A DNA stretch of 64,000 nt from Bradyrhizobium sp. Rc3b. Its GTDB lineage: Bacteria; Pseudomonadota; Alphaproteobacteria; Rhizobiales; Xanthobacteraceae. Position numbers and translations under genes: made by a program. The stretch lies in assembly GCF_900114915.1 (NCBI RefSeq), contig NZ_FOUS01000007.1:372001-436000 (forward strand). Direction: 5' to 3'. The notes under the pieces were generated by a model. The model did not search any database and had not been told where the DNA came from. It was given only the letters and a program-made list of their open reading frames with translations. Below are positions 1 through 8,846 of the stretch, in pieces. Positions within the stretch are counted from its first letter, which is position 1. Each line of letters starts with the position of its first letter.

Positions 1-183
1 CTTCATCTGCATCGGGGTGACCGAGGTCATCGGCTCCACGCCCTCGACATTGACCTCCGAGAGCTGCTCGACAAAGGCGAGCATGGCGTTGAGCTCGCCC
101 TGCAGATGCGGAACCTCGCCCTCGGAAACCGCGATGCGCGCCAGATGCGCGATGCGGCGGACGGTAGCGGCGTCGACGGACAT
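1..183 (-). CDS. gatC: GatC, Asp/Glu-tRNA amidotransferase subunit C (N-terminal part)
   Basis: Translating the minus strand from the ATG at 183 gives an open frame to the window edge, 61 residues. It starts MSVDAATVRRIAHLARIAVS and continues with the helical stretch around ELNAMLAFVEQL and a VEPMTSV motif, which is the GatC pattern. GatC stabilises GatA in the GatCAB transamidase that converts Glu-tRNA(Gln) or Asp-tRNA(Asn) to the amide. The C-terminal third and presumably gatA lie outside the window. An AT-rich TATATAA stretch lies just upstream of the start. The identification rests on sequence pattern; the truncation is only the window end. Confidence 0.9.
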   Translation of the reverse strand, partial: MSVDAATVRRIAHLARIAVSEGEVPHLQGELNAMLAFVEQLSEVNVEGVEPMTSVTPMQMK

Positions 184-255
184 TATATAAGGCCTCTCAC
201 GGCAAAACCTATGTGCCGTATAGCAGAGGCCGGTTTTGCGCCGCAACCGGCGCTA

Positions 256-305
256 GCGCATGATCCGGAAAAGTGTGAAGCGGTTTTCCGAAAAGATCAT
301 GCGCA
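256..305. repeat. Dispersed rhizobial palindromic repeat
   Basis: An imperfect inverted repeat with GCGCATGATCCGGAAAAG on the left and CTTTTCGGAAAACC / GCGCATGATC on the reverse of the right arm. The motif family of CATGATC flanked by GGAAAA/TTTTCC arms is a common intergenic repeat in Rhizobiales, as I recall it. It sits between gatC (leftward, reading away) and the 3' end of the nitronate monooxygenase gene. It could form an RNA hairpin. Confidence 0.6.
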
Positions 306-323
306 AACAAGAACCTAAAGCGC

Positions 324-1400
324 TTAGCTGGCCAGCGCTTTCATCCGGGCCAGCGCCGATTTGGCAAAATTCCGGGTCAATTCGGCCGCAGGGACCTCGC
401 GGCCCAGCGCCACAGCCTGTCCGGCCCAGAGATTGGTGAAATCCACCCTGCCCTGCTTTTCCGCAGCCGTCTTCAATGGTCCCAGCGCGGTCGCGGCATG
501 AGGAAACGGCGGGGCGTCCGGCGAGATCGGGCCAGCCTCGCGCATCAGGCGGTTCTGGACGCCGCGCGCCGGCCGGCCGGTCATGACATTGGTGATCACG
601 GTGGAATCGTCCCGCGCTTCAGCCAGCGCCTTGCGGCCGCCGGCGCTGACCTTGGACTCCGGACAGCGCAGATAGGCGCTGCCGATCTGCACGCCCGAGG
701 CACCGAGCGCGAAGGCGGCGGCGATGCCGCGCCCGTCCGCGATGCCACCGGCCGCGATCACCGGCACCTTCACGGCATCGGCGACCTGCGGCACCAGCGC
801 GAACGTGCCGGGCTGCTCGGAGATCTTGTCGGTCAGGAACATGCCGCGATGGCCGCCGGCCTCGGCGCCTTGCGCAATGACGGCATCGACGCCGCGCTGT
901 TCGAGCCAGACCGCCTCCTTCACCGTCGTCGCCGACGAGATGACGAGGCAGCCAGCGGCCTTGACGCGCTTGAGCAGCGCCTGCTCCGGGAGACCGAAAT
1001 GGAAGCTAACGATCTCGGGCTTCAGTTCCTCGACGACCTCGCAGAAGGCGGCATCGAACGGCGCGCGGTTCGCCGCAGCGACCGGCGCCGCGGGATCGAG
1101 ACCATGCTCGATGTAATAGCCTGTGAGCCGCTGCTTCCAGCGCGCTTCAGCCTCTGTCGAAAGGTCAACCGGCGTGTGGCAGAAGAAGTTCATGTTCACC
1201 GGCGCCTTCACGCGCTGGCGGATGATGTTGACCTGCTCGCGCGCCTTCTCCGGCGACAGCATCGCGCTCGGCAACGAGCCGAGCCCACCGCCCTCTGCCA
1301 CGGCGATCACCAGCTCCGCATCCATCACACCCGCCATCGGCGCCAGCACGATCGGAAATTCGGTCTTGAATAGGTCGATCAGTCGACGGTCAGGCCACAT
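324..1400 (-). CDS. Nitronate monooxygenase family protein (copy 1)
   Basis: 358 residues, an FMN-binding TIM barrel of the nitronate monooxygenase (2-nitropropane dioxygenase) family. Visible signatures are the N-terminal PIVLAPMAGV segment, a VIAQGAEAGGHRG phosphate-binding stretch near residue 180, and AAGGIADGRG near 220 followed by a GASGVQIGSAYL motif. These are the FMN-contact motifs of class I enzymes. The family oxidises alkyl nitronates such as propionate-3-nitronate to carbonyl products and nitrite. Some members act on other substrates, so the substrate is not fixed. A paralogue lies directly upstream (1455-2429), probably co-transcribed, with a LysR gene divergent from it. Confidence 0.85.
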   Translation of the reverse strand: MWPDRRLIDLFKTEFPIVLAPMAGVMDAELVIAVAEGGGLGSLPSAMLSPEKAREQVNIIRQRVKAPVNMNFFCHTPVDLSTEAEARWKQRLTGYYIEHGLDPAAPVAAANRAPFDAAFCEVVEELKPEIVSFHFGLPEQALLKRVKAAGCLVISSATTVKEAVWLEQRGVDAVIAQGAEAGGHRGMFLTDKISEQPGTFALVPQVADAVKVPVIAAGGIADGRGIAAAFALGASGVQIGSAYLRCPESKVSAGGRKALAEARDDSTVITNVMTGRPARGVQNRLMREAGPISPDAPPFPHAATALGPLKTAAEKQGRVDFTNLWAGQAVALGREVPAAELTRNFAKSALARMKALAS

Positions 1401-1454
1401 CGTTGTTCTCTCTCGTTTCTCTTACCCTCCCCTGGAGGGGGAGGGTGAAGAATC

Positions 1455-2429
1455 CTACCCCGCGACTACCGAGTTCCGCCGCCCGGCAAGAAGCTGCCCG
1501 GCCTCAATCGCAATCCGCTCGACGATCTCGGCTGCCGGTGGAATATCATGGATCAGGCCGACCGCCTCGCCTGCGATCACGGCGGCGACGTCGAAATTGC
1601 CGGCTGCCTTGGCCGCGGCATAATCCGCCGCGACCCCAGCGACATTCTGCATCAACTCGACTTCGCGACCACTCCAGCGCCGGGCATGATCATTGACCAG
1701 ACATCGCCCGGTAAACGGCGCCGGCCAGACATTGTTGCGGGAGAGATCGAAGATGATGCCGCGCACAGTCGAGCCGCTGCTTGCCGCGCAGATGCGCCGC
1801 TTGGCCTCCTCTGCACCGTCGGCCTCCTCACTCGCATAGAAGCGCGTGCCAAGCAGCACGCCACTCGCGCCCAGCATCATCATCGCAGCAAGCCCACGCC
1901 CATCGGCGATGCCGCCGGCCGCAACCACCGGCACGCCCGCGGCAAGATCTACGATTGCGGGCACGAGATCGACCGTGGAGCGGGAGGCGCCGTGACCGCC
2001 CGCCTCCGTCCCCTGCGCGATCAGGATATCGGCGCCGGCTTCGAGCGCCTGCCGCGCCATCGCCTCGTCCTGTACCTGGCAAATCAGACGCGCCCCGGCC
2101 GACTTGATCTTGTTCGCGAACGGCGCAGGATCTCCGAACGATAGCATGATCGCGGATGGTCTTGCGCCGAGCGCGATGTCGAGAAGCTCGGGCCGCTTGG
2201 CGAGGCTCCATGTAATGAAGCCGATCCCGAACGGCGCGGACAGCGAAGCGAGCTTCGCGGTCTCCCGCTCCAGCCACGTCCTCTCGCCATAGCCGCCGCC
2301 CAGAATGCCAAACCCGCCGGCGCCGCTCACGGCCGCGACCAGACGGCTGCCCGCGATGACATCCATCGGTGCCAGCAGGACGGGATGGCTGATCTCAAGC
2401 AGCGTGGTCAGCGGTGTCGCAATGGGCAT
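1455..2429 (-). CDS. Nitronate monooxygenase family protein (copy 2)
   Basis: 324 residues, the same flavin TIM-barrel family as the downstream paralogue but clearly diverged. It has HPVLLAPMDVIAGSRL at the N-terminus, ILIAQGTEAGGHGA near residue 140 and VVAAGGIADGRGLAA near 168, then a GASGVLLGTRF motif. Reaction by family: flavin-dependent oxidation of nitronates or related C-H acids. It is first in a two-gene leftward unit (54 nt to copy 1) and divergent from the LysR regulator across a 97-bp gap, the usual geometry for LysR control. The substrate is unknown; the call rests on the motifs. Confidence 0.82.
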   Translation of the reverse strand: MPIATPLTTLLEISHPVLLAPMDVIAGSRLVAAVSGAGGFGILGGGYGERTWLERETAKLASLSAPFGIGFITWSLAKRPELLDIALGARPSAIMLSFGDPAPFANKIKSAGARLICQVQDEAMARQALEAGADILIAQGTEAGGHGASRSTVDLVPAIVDLAAGVPVVAAGGIADGRGLAAMMMLGASGVLLGTRFYASEEADGAEEAKRRICAASSGSTVRGIIFDLSRNNVWPAPFTGRCLVNDHARRWSGREVELMQNVAGVAADYAAAKAAGNFDVAAVIAGEAVGLIHDIPPAAEIVERIAIEAGQLLAGRRNSVVAG

Positions 2430-2526
2430 GGTCCTTCCCCGATCTGGACAGCGAGAGTAAGTGCGATTAGCATTCTCGAAAATTGAATTGTTGCGAACGC
2501 TACCATCTCAAACGCGAAACGGTACG

Positions 2527-3417
2527 ATGGAACTCAGCGATCTCCAGACCTTTGCGGCCGTCGCCCGCAGCGGCGGCATCACCCGTGCCGCGGAAGAGCT
2601 GAACACCGTGCAATCCAACGTCACCCAGCGCGTGAAAGCGCTGGAGGCGGAGATCGGCACGCAGCTGTTCGAACGCCATAGCCGCGGCATGACGCTGACC
2701 GGCGCCGGCAAGCGCCTCCTGCCCTATGCTCAGCGGATGGCCGCGCTGTCGCGCGAGGCCGTGCTTGCCGCGCGCGACGACGGCGAGCCGAAGGGACCGC
2801 TCGCGATCGGTTCGATGGAGACCACGGCGGCGGTGCGGCTGCCGCCGCTGCTCGCCGACTTCCATCGCCGCTTTCCCGCGGTGCGCCTGTCCTTGCGTAC
2901 CGCGCCGACAGCCGACCTCGTCGCGAGCGTGCTCGAAGGCGCGCTCGATGGTGCCTTCGTCGCAGGTCCGATCGCGCACGACGACCTCACTGCGACGAGC
3001 GCCTTCCGCGAGGAGCTGGTGCTGGTCAGCGCGCGGCGCTGGACCTCCCTCGCCGAGCTGCGCGCCGGCACGCCGGAGTCCGGCCCGACGGCACTGGTGT
3101 TTCGCACCGGCTGCACCTACCGCCAGCGGCTCGAGCAGGTGTTCGTCGAGTTCGGCTGGCCCTCAGCCACGCGCTTCGAGCTCGGCACGCTTGACGGCAT
3201 GATCGGCTGCGTCGCCGCCGACATGGGCGTGTCGTTGCTGCCGCGTGCCGTCGTCGAGCGCAGCGCAATGAACGGCAGCGTCTCGATGCACACGCTGAGC
3301 ACCTCGCACGCGCGCGTCGAGACACTCTTCATCCAGCGCCGCGCCGGACATCAATCCAGCGCGCTGAGCGGATTTGCCGCTTGCCTGAAGTCCGATGAGG
3401 ACGTCATCGCGGCCTGA
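2527..3417 (+). CDS. LysR-family transcriptional regulator
   Basis: 296 residues from the ATG at 2527. A GTG 22 codons upstream is open but leaves no room for a promoter against the divergent gene. Residues 1-60 are the winged HTH (LQTFAAVARSGGITRAAEEL, then QSNVTQRVKALE), followed by a linker helix and a periplasmic-binding-like effector domain. The gene is divergent from the two nitronate monooxygenases, so it probably controls them in response to a substrate. A dyad of TTC-N9-GAA at 2473-2487, of T-N11-A type, lies between the genes and may be its site; that is only suggestive. The secreted cyclase gene downstream could also be a target. Confidence 0.88.
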   Translation: MELSDLQTFAAVARSGGITRAAEELNTVQSNVTQRVKALEAEIGTQLFERHSRGMTLTGAGKRLLPYAQRMAALSREAVLAARDDGEPKGPLAIGSMETTAAVRLPPLLADFHRRFPAVRLSLRTAPTADLVASVLEGALDGAFVAGPIAHDDLTATSAFREELVLVSARRWTSLAELRAGTPESGPTALVFRTGCTYRQRLEQVFVEFGWPSATRFELGTLDGMIGCVAADMGVSLLPRAVVERSAMNGSVSMHTLSTSHARVETLFIQRRAGHQSSALSGFAACLKSDEDVIAA

Positions 3418-3612
3418 CGCGGTGAGACGTTCCATCGCACGAAATTCAACGTCACAAATCTGCCGTACTTGAATCCGTCGACGTCGCGCTGCGTTCGGCG
3501 GCCGCAGCACCGCGCGCTGAAATATTTTGAAGCGCAGACGCCTTTGACGTTAGGATGCGGCACTGCCAGCGCAAATTACCATAACGAAGCCAAAACATCG
3601 GGAGGACTATCG

Positions 3613-4548
3613 ATGCGCAATACGTTCGTGTTGTGCTGCGTCGCCGCGTTGTCGGCGATGTCAGGAACTGCAAGCGCTCAGGACTGGACGAAATCGAAAT
3701 GGGGGCCGAACGACGAGATCGGCGCCGCCAACTACATGACGCCCGAACTCGTGCTGAAGGCAGCATCGCTGGTGAAGACCGGCAAGACCTACGCACTCGG
3801 CATTCCCGTCACGCCGCAGACGCCGGCCTATCCGCCGCGCGCCTTCAAGCTCACCATCGTGCAGCCCGGACAGGCCGGCATTCCAGGCCTCGGGCCCAAC
3901 AAGGCGACCTATAACGACGACATCCTCGACACCTGGGTCGGCATCGGCAGCCAGCTCGACGGGCTCGGTCATCTCGGCGTCGAGCACGTCTATTACAACG
4001 GCAACAAGCTCGCCGACTTCGCCGATCCGAACGGATTGAAGAAGCTCGGCATCGAAAAGGTGCCGCCGATGGTCACGCGCGGCGTACTGCTCGATATGGC
4101 CGCCTATTTCAAGACCGACGTGGTGAAGGAAGGAACCGCCTTCAACGTCAAGGAGATCGAGGAAGCCGCCAAGCAGCAGAACGTCGAGATCCGCCAGGGC
4201 GACGTCGTCATCTTCCACACCGGCTGGCTCAGCCTGATCGGCAAGGACGACAAGCGCTATTCCGCCGGTGAGCCCGGCCTCGGCGTCGAAGGCGCGAAGT
4301 ATTTGACCGGCAAGGGCGTCGTCGCAGTGGGTGCCGATACCTGGGCCCTCGAGGTGCTGCCGTTCGAATCCAAGAACGTGTTCGAGGTGCACCAGATCCT
4401 GCTTGCGATGAATGGGACCTATATCCTCGAGAACATGGACACTGCGGCGCTCGCGCGCGACAAGGGCTATGAATTCCTGTTCGTGCTGGGCCAGCCGCGC
4501 TGGACCGGCGGCGTACAGGCAATGATCAACCCGATCGCGATCCGCTGA
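3613..4548 (+). CDS. Secreted cyclase-family protein (kynurenine formamidase-like fold)
   Basis: 311 residues from the ATG at 3613, chosen because GGGAGGA lies 7 nt upstream and the next residues form a signal peptide (MRNTFVLCCVAALSAMSGTASA, cleavage before QDW). The mature part has the cyclase/formamidase layout: an N-terminal GPNDEIGAANYM segment, a GIGSQLDGLGH motif in place of the classical HTGTHxDxPxH zinc motif, and a later DVVIFHTGW strand. Such proteins hydrolyse amides or esters or act as cyclases, often with a bound metal, here in the periplasm. It follows the LysR gene in the same orientation with a 195-bp gap that probably holds its own promoter. The substrate is not predictable. 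Confidence 0.75.
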   Translation: MRNTFVLCCVAALSAMSGTASAQDWTKSKWGPNDEIGAANYMTPELVLKAASLVKTGKTYALGIPVTPQTPAYPPRAFKLTIVQPGQAGIPGLGPNKATYNDDILDTWVGIGSQLDGLGHLGVEHVYYNGNKLADFADPNGLKKLGIEKVPPMVTRGVLLDMAAYFKTDVVKEGTAFNVKEIEEAAKQQNVEIRQGDVVIFHTGWLSLIGKDDKRYSAGEPGLGVEGAKYLTGKGVVAVGADTWALEVLPFESKNVFEVHQILLAMNGTYILENMDTAALARDKGYEFLFVLGQPRWTGGVQAMINPIAIR

Positions 4549-4667
4549 CGTCGGACGCGCGTCTGGCGAAAGAACCGGGTGAGGACTTGCAATGCCTCGA
4601 TAGAGCGCACCGCTGCCCTCACCCGAACGTCGCCTCGGTTTCGCTGCCTCGCGAACCGAAGCGCTCA

Positions 4668-6902
4668 TCAGAGTCGAATGTCCTCATAGGACTCGATCCG
4701 CCGCGGGCCGACCGAGGTCGCCTCGTGCGAATCCGCATCAGTGAGATTGCCGAAATCGAGCTTGGTCAATTTCGCGAGGTCCGCGATCGAGACCTGGAAG
4801 ACACTGACATCCTCCTCCGACATCTTTTCGCGCAGATCCGCCTCCTGGATGCGATCGATCTCCATGACCAGCTTTCGCTGGCTCATCAGGAAGGCCGCCG
4901 CCTTGAGCGCGTCGTCATCCTCGTTGCGCCGGATCAGGATCTTCCAGAAATACTTCGGGATCTGAACGCCGCCGAAGCTCGGATCCTTGTGCGGCCGCCC
5001 GGCCGGATTGGGCAGATCGGATCCATCGGCATCCGGCCCGTCGAACACCGGACCGTTCATGACGATGCCCTTCTCCTCGCCTTCGAGCAGGACATCGCGC
5101 GTGTAATCTTCCAGGCCCGCCCAGAGCTGCTTACCCTGGTTGAACGAGAAGAATTGCGGCGAGCAATTGGTGAAGTGGAAGGAATCGTCGCCATGCTGCT
5201 TGGCCGCGGCGACGGTGTCGCCCCAGGTCGCATCGAGGCGGCGCACGAGATGACCGCGATCGAACGGATTCCTGCTGCGGTCCGCCTCGAACGTCGCCTG
5301 CTTGCGGTAGAATTCGTCGCCGATCTGGGCATCGTCGTCGATGCGCGGATCGCGCAGCCAGGAATCGCCTTCGCGCTTGCCGACGTCTTGTTGCTGCCCG
5401 CCGTCGATATTGACACAGCTGAAGAAGGCGAGCCGGCGCTCCTTGTTCATGACGACGCTGTAGTTGAAATATTTCAGCTCGGACTGCCTGGAGCTTCCCT
5501 TGAGCGTCGCGATTCTGGACTTGAGCGCGGCCGGAATTTTCGGCAGGGCCACCGAGAATTTACCGGTGCCGAGGAAATTCGCCTTGTATCCGGGACGCGA
5601 TTTCAGCGTGCTCTGATCGATATGCACGGCCTCCATGGGCAGGCCGTTCGCACTGATGCGAGGCAGGAGGGCGGCCGGCGGAGCGATCAACGGCTTGCCA
5701 CCGTTCGGCATACCGCCGTTCTGCATTCCGCCGTTCTGCGCCCCTCCGTTGCCCCCAGCCGGGCCCGGCACGGGTGCCAGCGGCGCGAACGGAATCTCCT
5801 TCCTGAACATCGGCAGCGGCACGCGGATAGGGACCACCAGCGAGGTGCCGTCGAGCGACTGCTCGACCCAGACATTGGCGCTGAACGCAGGCGCGGCGAC
5901 CGGCGCGCGGGCCTTCTCGACCTCGAGCCGGATCGGCGGCTCCTCCTCGTCCAGCACCGGCTTGATCAAGGGATGAGAGCCAACGGCGACCTTGAGATCG
6001 GCGACGATCGCGCTGATCCGGATGCCTTCATTGGCGATCCAGTCGATCAGGGTTTCGTCCATTGACGGCTTCCACACCTTGCCGTCCTTGGTCAGGGTGC
6101 GGCCCTGCGCATCCTTCCGGGGAACGCCACTGTGGTGCAGCGCGACCACCTGCCAGAAGCGGTTGAACGCCGGCGAGCCCGACGATCCCGCCGTCGTATC
6201 GGTGTTGTACCAGAGGAAGTCGCCGACATATTTGAGCAGCTTGTTCTCGCGGACGCAGACCTGCTTCATCTGCCCGCTGGGGTGCTGGACGATGGTGAGG
6301 TACTCGCCGGGGTCTGCCTTGCCGGGCGCGCCGCTGAGCGGCAACCATCCCCAATCCTCGAGCTCCTCGTGGCCCGACAGCGAGGTCGGCGCCACCGCGA
6401 CGACCGAGAAATCCAGCCTGTCATTGGTGTAGAAGAACTTGCCCGGCTCGAAACCGAACCGCACAGGCACACGCTCTTGTCCGGAGACGTCGAGCTCGTA
6501 GTTGAAATCGGCGATCGAATTGGCGGCGTCGGCCGGCTTGCCGAAGACATGATGGTTTGTCAGCAGCAGGCCCGGCCCGATCAGAAAGCCCGAGCCGTAG
6601 CCGAGCAGGTTCGACTTGAGATCCCTGAGCTGAATGCGGCAGACCGAGCGCGAGGCCGCAGTCCCCTTGGCGAGATAGTTGATGCTGTCGAGATCATTGC
6701 CCTGGATGATGCGCTCCAGACCGATCTCGGCCTTCTCCACGTCCTGCGTCTCGGCCAGCAGCTGGCGCTGGCGCACGCGCATCTTCTCGACCGTCATCTC
6801 GATCGGACCGTCGCCCAGTTTCCGGTTCAAGGCTTCGGGTGAGAACTCGGCTTGCTTGAATCGCCTTTCTGAGCCCGCGATCAGGCTTGGCTTGATGAGC
6901 AT
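4668..6902 (-). CDS. Trypsin-like protease fused to DNA/RNA non-specific (NUC) endonuclease
   Basis: 744 residues from the ATG at 6902, which has GAGAGGT upstream; the frame is open a further 43 codons. Residues about 95-300 are a trypsin-like/V8-like protease: TNHHV (His118), LDFSVV (Asp164) and GSSGSP (Ser241) make a complete triad. Residues 380-403 are a Gly/Asn linker with NGG repeats. Residues about 420-690 are a NUC-family beta-beta-alpha metal nuclease: DRGH (His551), TNCSPQ (Asn579), Asn588 and Glu598. There is no signal peptide, so it is probably cytosolic. The N-terminal 80 residues are an unassigned charged helical region. Both enzymatic halves look intact. The role is unknown; a stress, defence or suicide effector is an inference from architecture only. 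Confidence 0.85.
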   Translation of the reverse strand: MLIKPSLIAGSERRFKQAEFSPEALNRKLGDGPIEMTVEKMRVRQRQLLAETQDVEKAEIGLERIIQGNDLDSINYLAKGTAASRSVCRIQLRDLKSNLLGYGSGFLIGPGLLLTNHHVFGKPADAANSIADFNYELDVSGQERVPVRFGFEPGKFFYTNDRLDFSVVAVAPTSLSGHEELEDWGWLPLSGAPGKADPGEYLTIVQHPSGQMKQVCVRENKLLKYVGDFLWYNTDTTAGSSGSPAFNRFWQVVALHHSGVPRKDAQGRTLTKDGKVWKPSMDETLIDWIANEGIRISAIVADLKVAVGSHPLIKPVLDEEEPPIRLEVEKARAPVAAPAFSANVWVEQSLDGTSLVVPIRVPLPMFRKEIPFAPLAPVPGPAGGNGGAQNGGMQNGGMPNGGKPLIAPPAALLPRISANGLPMEAVHIDQSTLKSRPGYKANFLGTGKFSVALPKIPAALKSRIATLKGSSRQSELKYFNYSVVMNKERRLAFFSCVNIDGGQQQDVGKREGDSWLRDPRIDDDAQIGDEFYRKQATFEADRSRNPFDRGHLVRRLDATWGDTVAAAKQHGDDSFHFTNCSPQFFSFNQGKQLWAGLEDYTRDVLLEGEEKGIVMNGPVFDGPDADGSDLPNPAGRPHKDPSFGGVQIPKYFWKILIRRNEDDDALKAAAFLMSQRKLVMEIDRIQEADLREKMSEEDVSVFQVSIADLAKLTKLDFGNLTDADSHEATSVGPRRIESYEDIRL

Positions 6903-7175
6903 CGGTGACCTCTCAAATGACTGGCGAATATTGGACCTGGTGAGCGCCTGAAAAAATCTGCGCGAAGTTGCAGCGCGGGCCGGATGGCCGATCGCTGCCG
7001 ATCGTTCTGGAAATCGGGGGCTCCGCCCCACACTACTTTAGACCTGTACATCTCGTGCCACGCAACCACCGGCATCATGCCATGGTCTGCAATGTCACCA
7101 GTGTGAGATTTCCCACATTTGATCGAAGCGCCCGCGCATCACGATTTCGCGCGCTGCTTGCTGCCGCTGGATCAT

Positions 7176-7388
7176 CTACGGCTTCAGCTGCCACCGCCGC
7201 AGCGCCACGACGGCCCAGATCGCTTCGACCAGGCCGAACGGCCAGGCGCCCTGGAGAAAGCCGTAGGCCGATCCGAGCGCGCAGGACGCGGCGAACAGCA
7301 GCACGAACCAATGGCTGCGATCTTCCAGGGCGTAAGTGACCAGCATCGCCGTGACGGCGAACAGGCCGAATAATGTCAGCGCGTCCAT
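7176..7388 (-). CDS. Small integral membrane protein of unknown function
   Basis: 70 residues with two or three hydrophobic segments (about 4-20, 27-45 and 50-63) and a basic C-terminus (ALRRWQLKP). The ATG at 7388 is 45 bp from the divergent ruvX start. The composition is that of a conserved small membrane protein and the frame is clean. I do not recognise a family function. The 273-bp gap between this gene and the protease-nuclease start (6903-7175) shows no further gene. Confidence 0.7.
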   Translation of the reverse strand: MDALTLFGLFAVTAMLVTYALEDRSHWFVLLFAASCALGSAYGFLQGAWPFGLVEAIWAVVALRRWQLKP

Positions 7389-7433
7389 TGTTCCGGGTTC
7401 ACTCCGCGGCGCGACGCATGATATGCGCTACGC

Positions 7434-7919
7434 ATGCCGGCTCTTATCCTGCCCCTCATCGATGCTGCAACCCACTGGCCCGCCCGCGGCGCGCTGGTCG
7501 GGCTCGACCTCGGCACCAAGACCATCGGCGTTGCGGTGTCCGATCCGGACCGGCGGCTTGCGACCGGCGTCGAGACGATCCAGCGCAAGCAGTTCAAGCA
7601 GGACGCCGCCCGGCTGCTCGCGATCGCGGCCGAGCGCAGGGTGGTCGGCTTCGTGCTCGGCCTGCCCATCAACATGGACGGCAGCGAGGGTCCGCGCGCT
7701 CAATCCACCCGCGCCTTCGCCCGCAATCTCGCCGGCCTGACCGCCCTCCCCATCGGCCTGTGGGACGAGCGCCTCTCGACCGCGGCCGTCGAACGCGAGC
7801 TGATCGGCATGGACGTCAGCCGCGCCAAGCGCGCCGAGGTGATCGACGAGCACGCCGCGATCTTCATCCTGCAGGGCGCGCTCGACCGCCTCGCCAATCT
7901 GCGTCCAGGGACCGCCTGA
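7434..7919 (+). CDS. ruvX: RuvX/YqgF, Holliday junction resolvase-like and pre-16S rRNA nuclease
   Basis: 161 residues with the RNase H-like fold of YqgF. Visible are GLDLGTKTIGVA (Asp25), VLGLPINMDGSEG (75-86), the DERLST strand (111-116) and VIDEHAA (Asp138). The family processes the 5' end of 16S rRNA in E. coli and has been proposed to resolve Holliday junctions. The length is normal. The AEC transporter begins 3 nt after the stop, so the two are co-transcribed. In many Rhizobiales ruvX lies close to gatC; here about 7 kb separates them, as if accessory genes had been inserted. Confidence 0.93.
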   Translation: MPALILPLIDAATHWPARGALVGLDLGTKTIGVAVSDPDRRLATGVETIQRKQFKQDAARLLAIAAERRVVGFVLGLPINMDGSEGPRAQSTRAFARNLAGLTALPIGLWDERLSTAAVERELIGMDVSRAKRAEVIDEHAAIFILQGALDRLANLRPGTA

Positions 7920-7922
7920 CCG

Positions 7923-8846
7923 ATGGCCGTCGTGATCGCGGCGCTGCTGCCGGTCTTCATCCTCATCGTGCTCGGAATCGTGCTGAAGCGCAGCCTGATG
8001 CGGATCGACACGCAATGGCACGGGCTGGAGCGACTGACCTATTTCGTGCTGTTTCCGATGCTGCTGATCCAGACACTGGTGAAGGCCGACCTCTCCAAGG
8101 TGCCGGTCGCCGGCGTCGGCGGTGCGCTGCTGCTGTCGGCACTGGCGATGTCGCTGCTCTGCCTCGCACTCCGCCCTGCCCTGGCGCGGCTCGATATCGA
8201 CGGCCCCGCCTTCACCTCGATCTTCCAGGGCGCGACGCGCTGGCAGACCTTCGTCGGGCTGTCGGTCGCCGCCAACATGTTCGGCGATGTCGGGCTGGCG
8301 CTCGCCTCCGTGGCGATGGTCGCGATCATTCCCCTCGTCAACGTGTTGAGCGTCGTGGTGCTCGCCCATTACGCCGCGCCCGAGAAGCAGTCCGCAGGCA
8401 CGATCGTCATGACGGTGATCCGCAATCCGCTGATCTGGGCCTGCGCGATCGGGCTCTTCGTCAATGTCACCCACCTGCCGTTGCCAAAACTCTGGCACGA
8501 CGTGGCGGACGCGCTCAGCCGCTCCTCGCTCGCGATCGGCCTGCTCGTCACCGGCGCGGGCCTGCATCTCGAAGGCCTCTTGCGTCCAAGCATGGCCGCG
8601 GCCATCGGCGTCGTCTTCAAGCTCGCACTGATGCCTGCGCTGGCGCTGGCGCTGGCCGCCTGGTTCGGCCTGTCAGGCGACAGCCGCGCGATCGTGGCGA
8701 TCTGCGCGGCGGTGCCGACCTCGTCCAGCGCCTATGTGATGGCGCGCCAGATGGGCGGCGACGCGCCGCTGCTGGCGCAGATCATCACGCTGCAGACGAT
8801 TCTGGCGGCCATCACGATGCCGATCGCGATCGCGCTGGCGGCTTAG
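7923..8846 (+). CDS. AEC-family auxin-efflux-carrier-like permease
   Basis: 307 residues and strongly hydrophobic, with about ten predicted membrane helices, beginning AALLPVFILIVLGIVLKR. The AEC layout of five plus five helices is visible, with FPMLLIQTL in helix 2 and the conserved C-terminal PTSSSAYVMARQMGGD crossover region near residue 262. Bacterial AEC members export or import small organic acids such as malate or malonate; the substrate here is unknown. It is coupled to ruvX by a 3-nt gap. Its stop overlaps the convergent CPBP gene by 4 bp. Confidence 0.88.
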   Translation: MAVVIAALLPVFILIVLGIVLKRSLMRIDTQWHGLERLTYFVLFPMLLIQTLVKADLSKVPVAGVGGALLLSALAMSLLCLALRPALARLDIDGPAFTSIFQGATRWQTFVGLSVAANMFGDVGLALASVAMVAIIPLVNVLSVVVLAHYAAPEKQSAGTIVMTVIRNPLIWACAIGLFVNVTHLPLPKLWHDVADALSRSSLAIGLLVTGAGLHLEGLLRPSMAAAIGVVFKLALMPALALALAAWFGLSGDSRAIVAICAAVPTSSSAYVMARQMGGDAPLLAQIITLQTILAAITMPIAIALAA

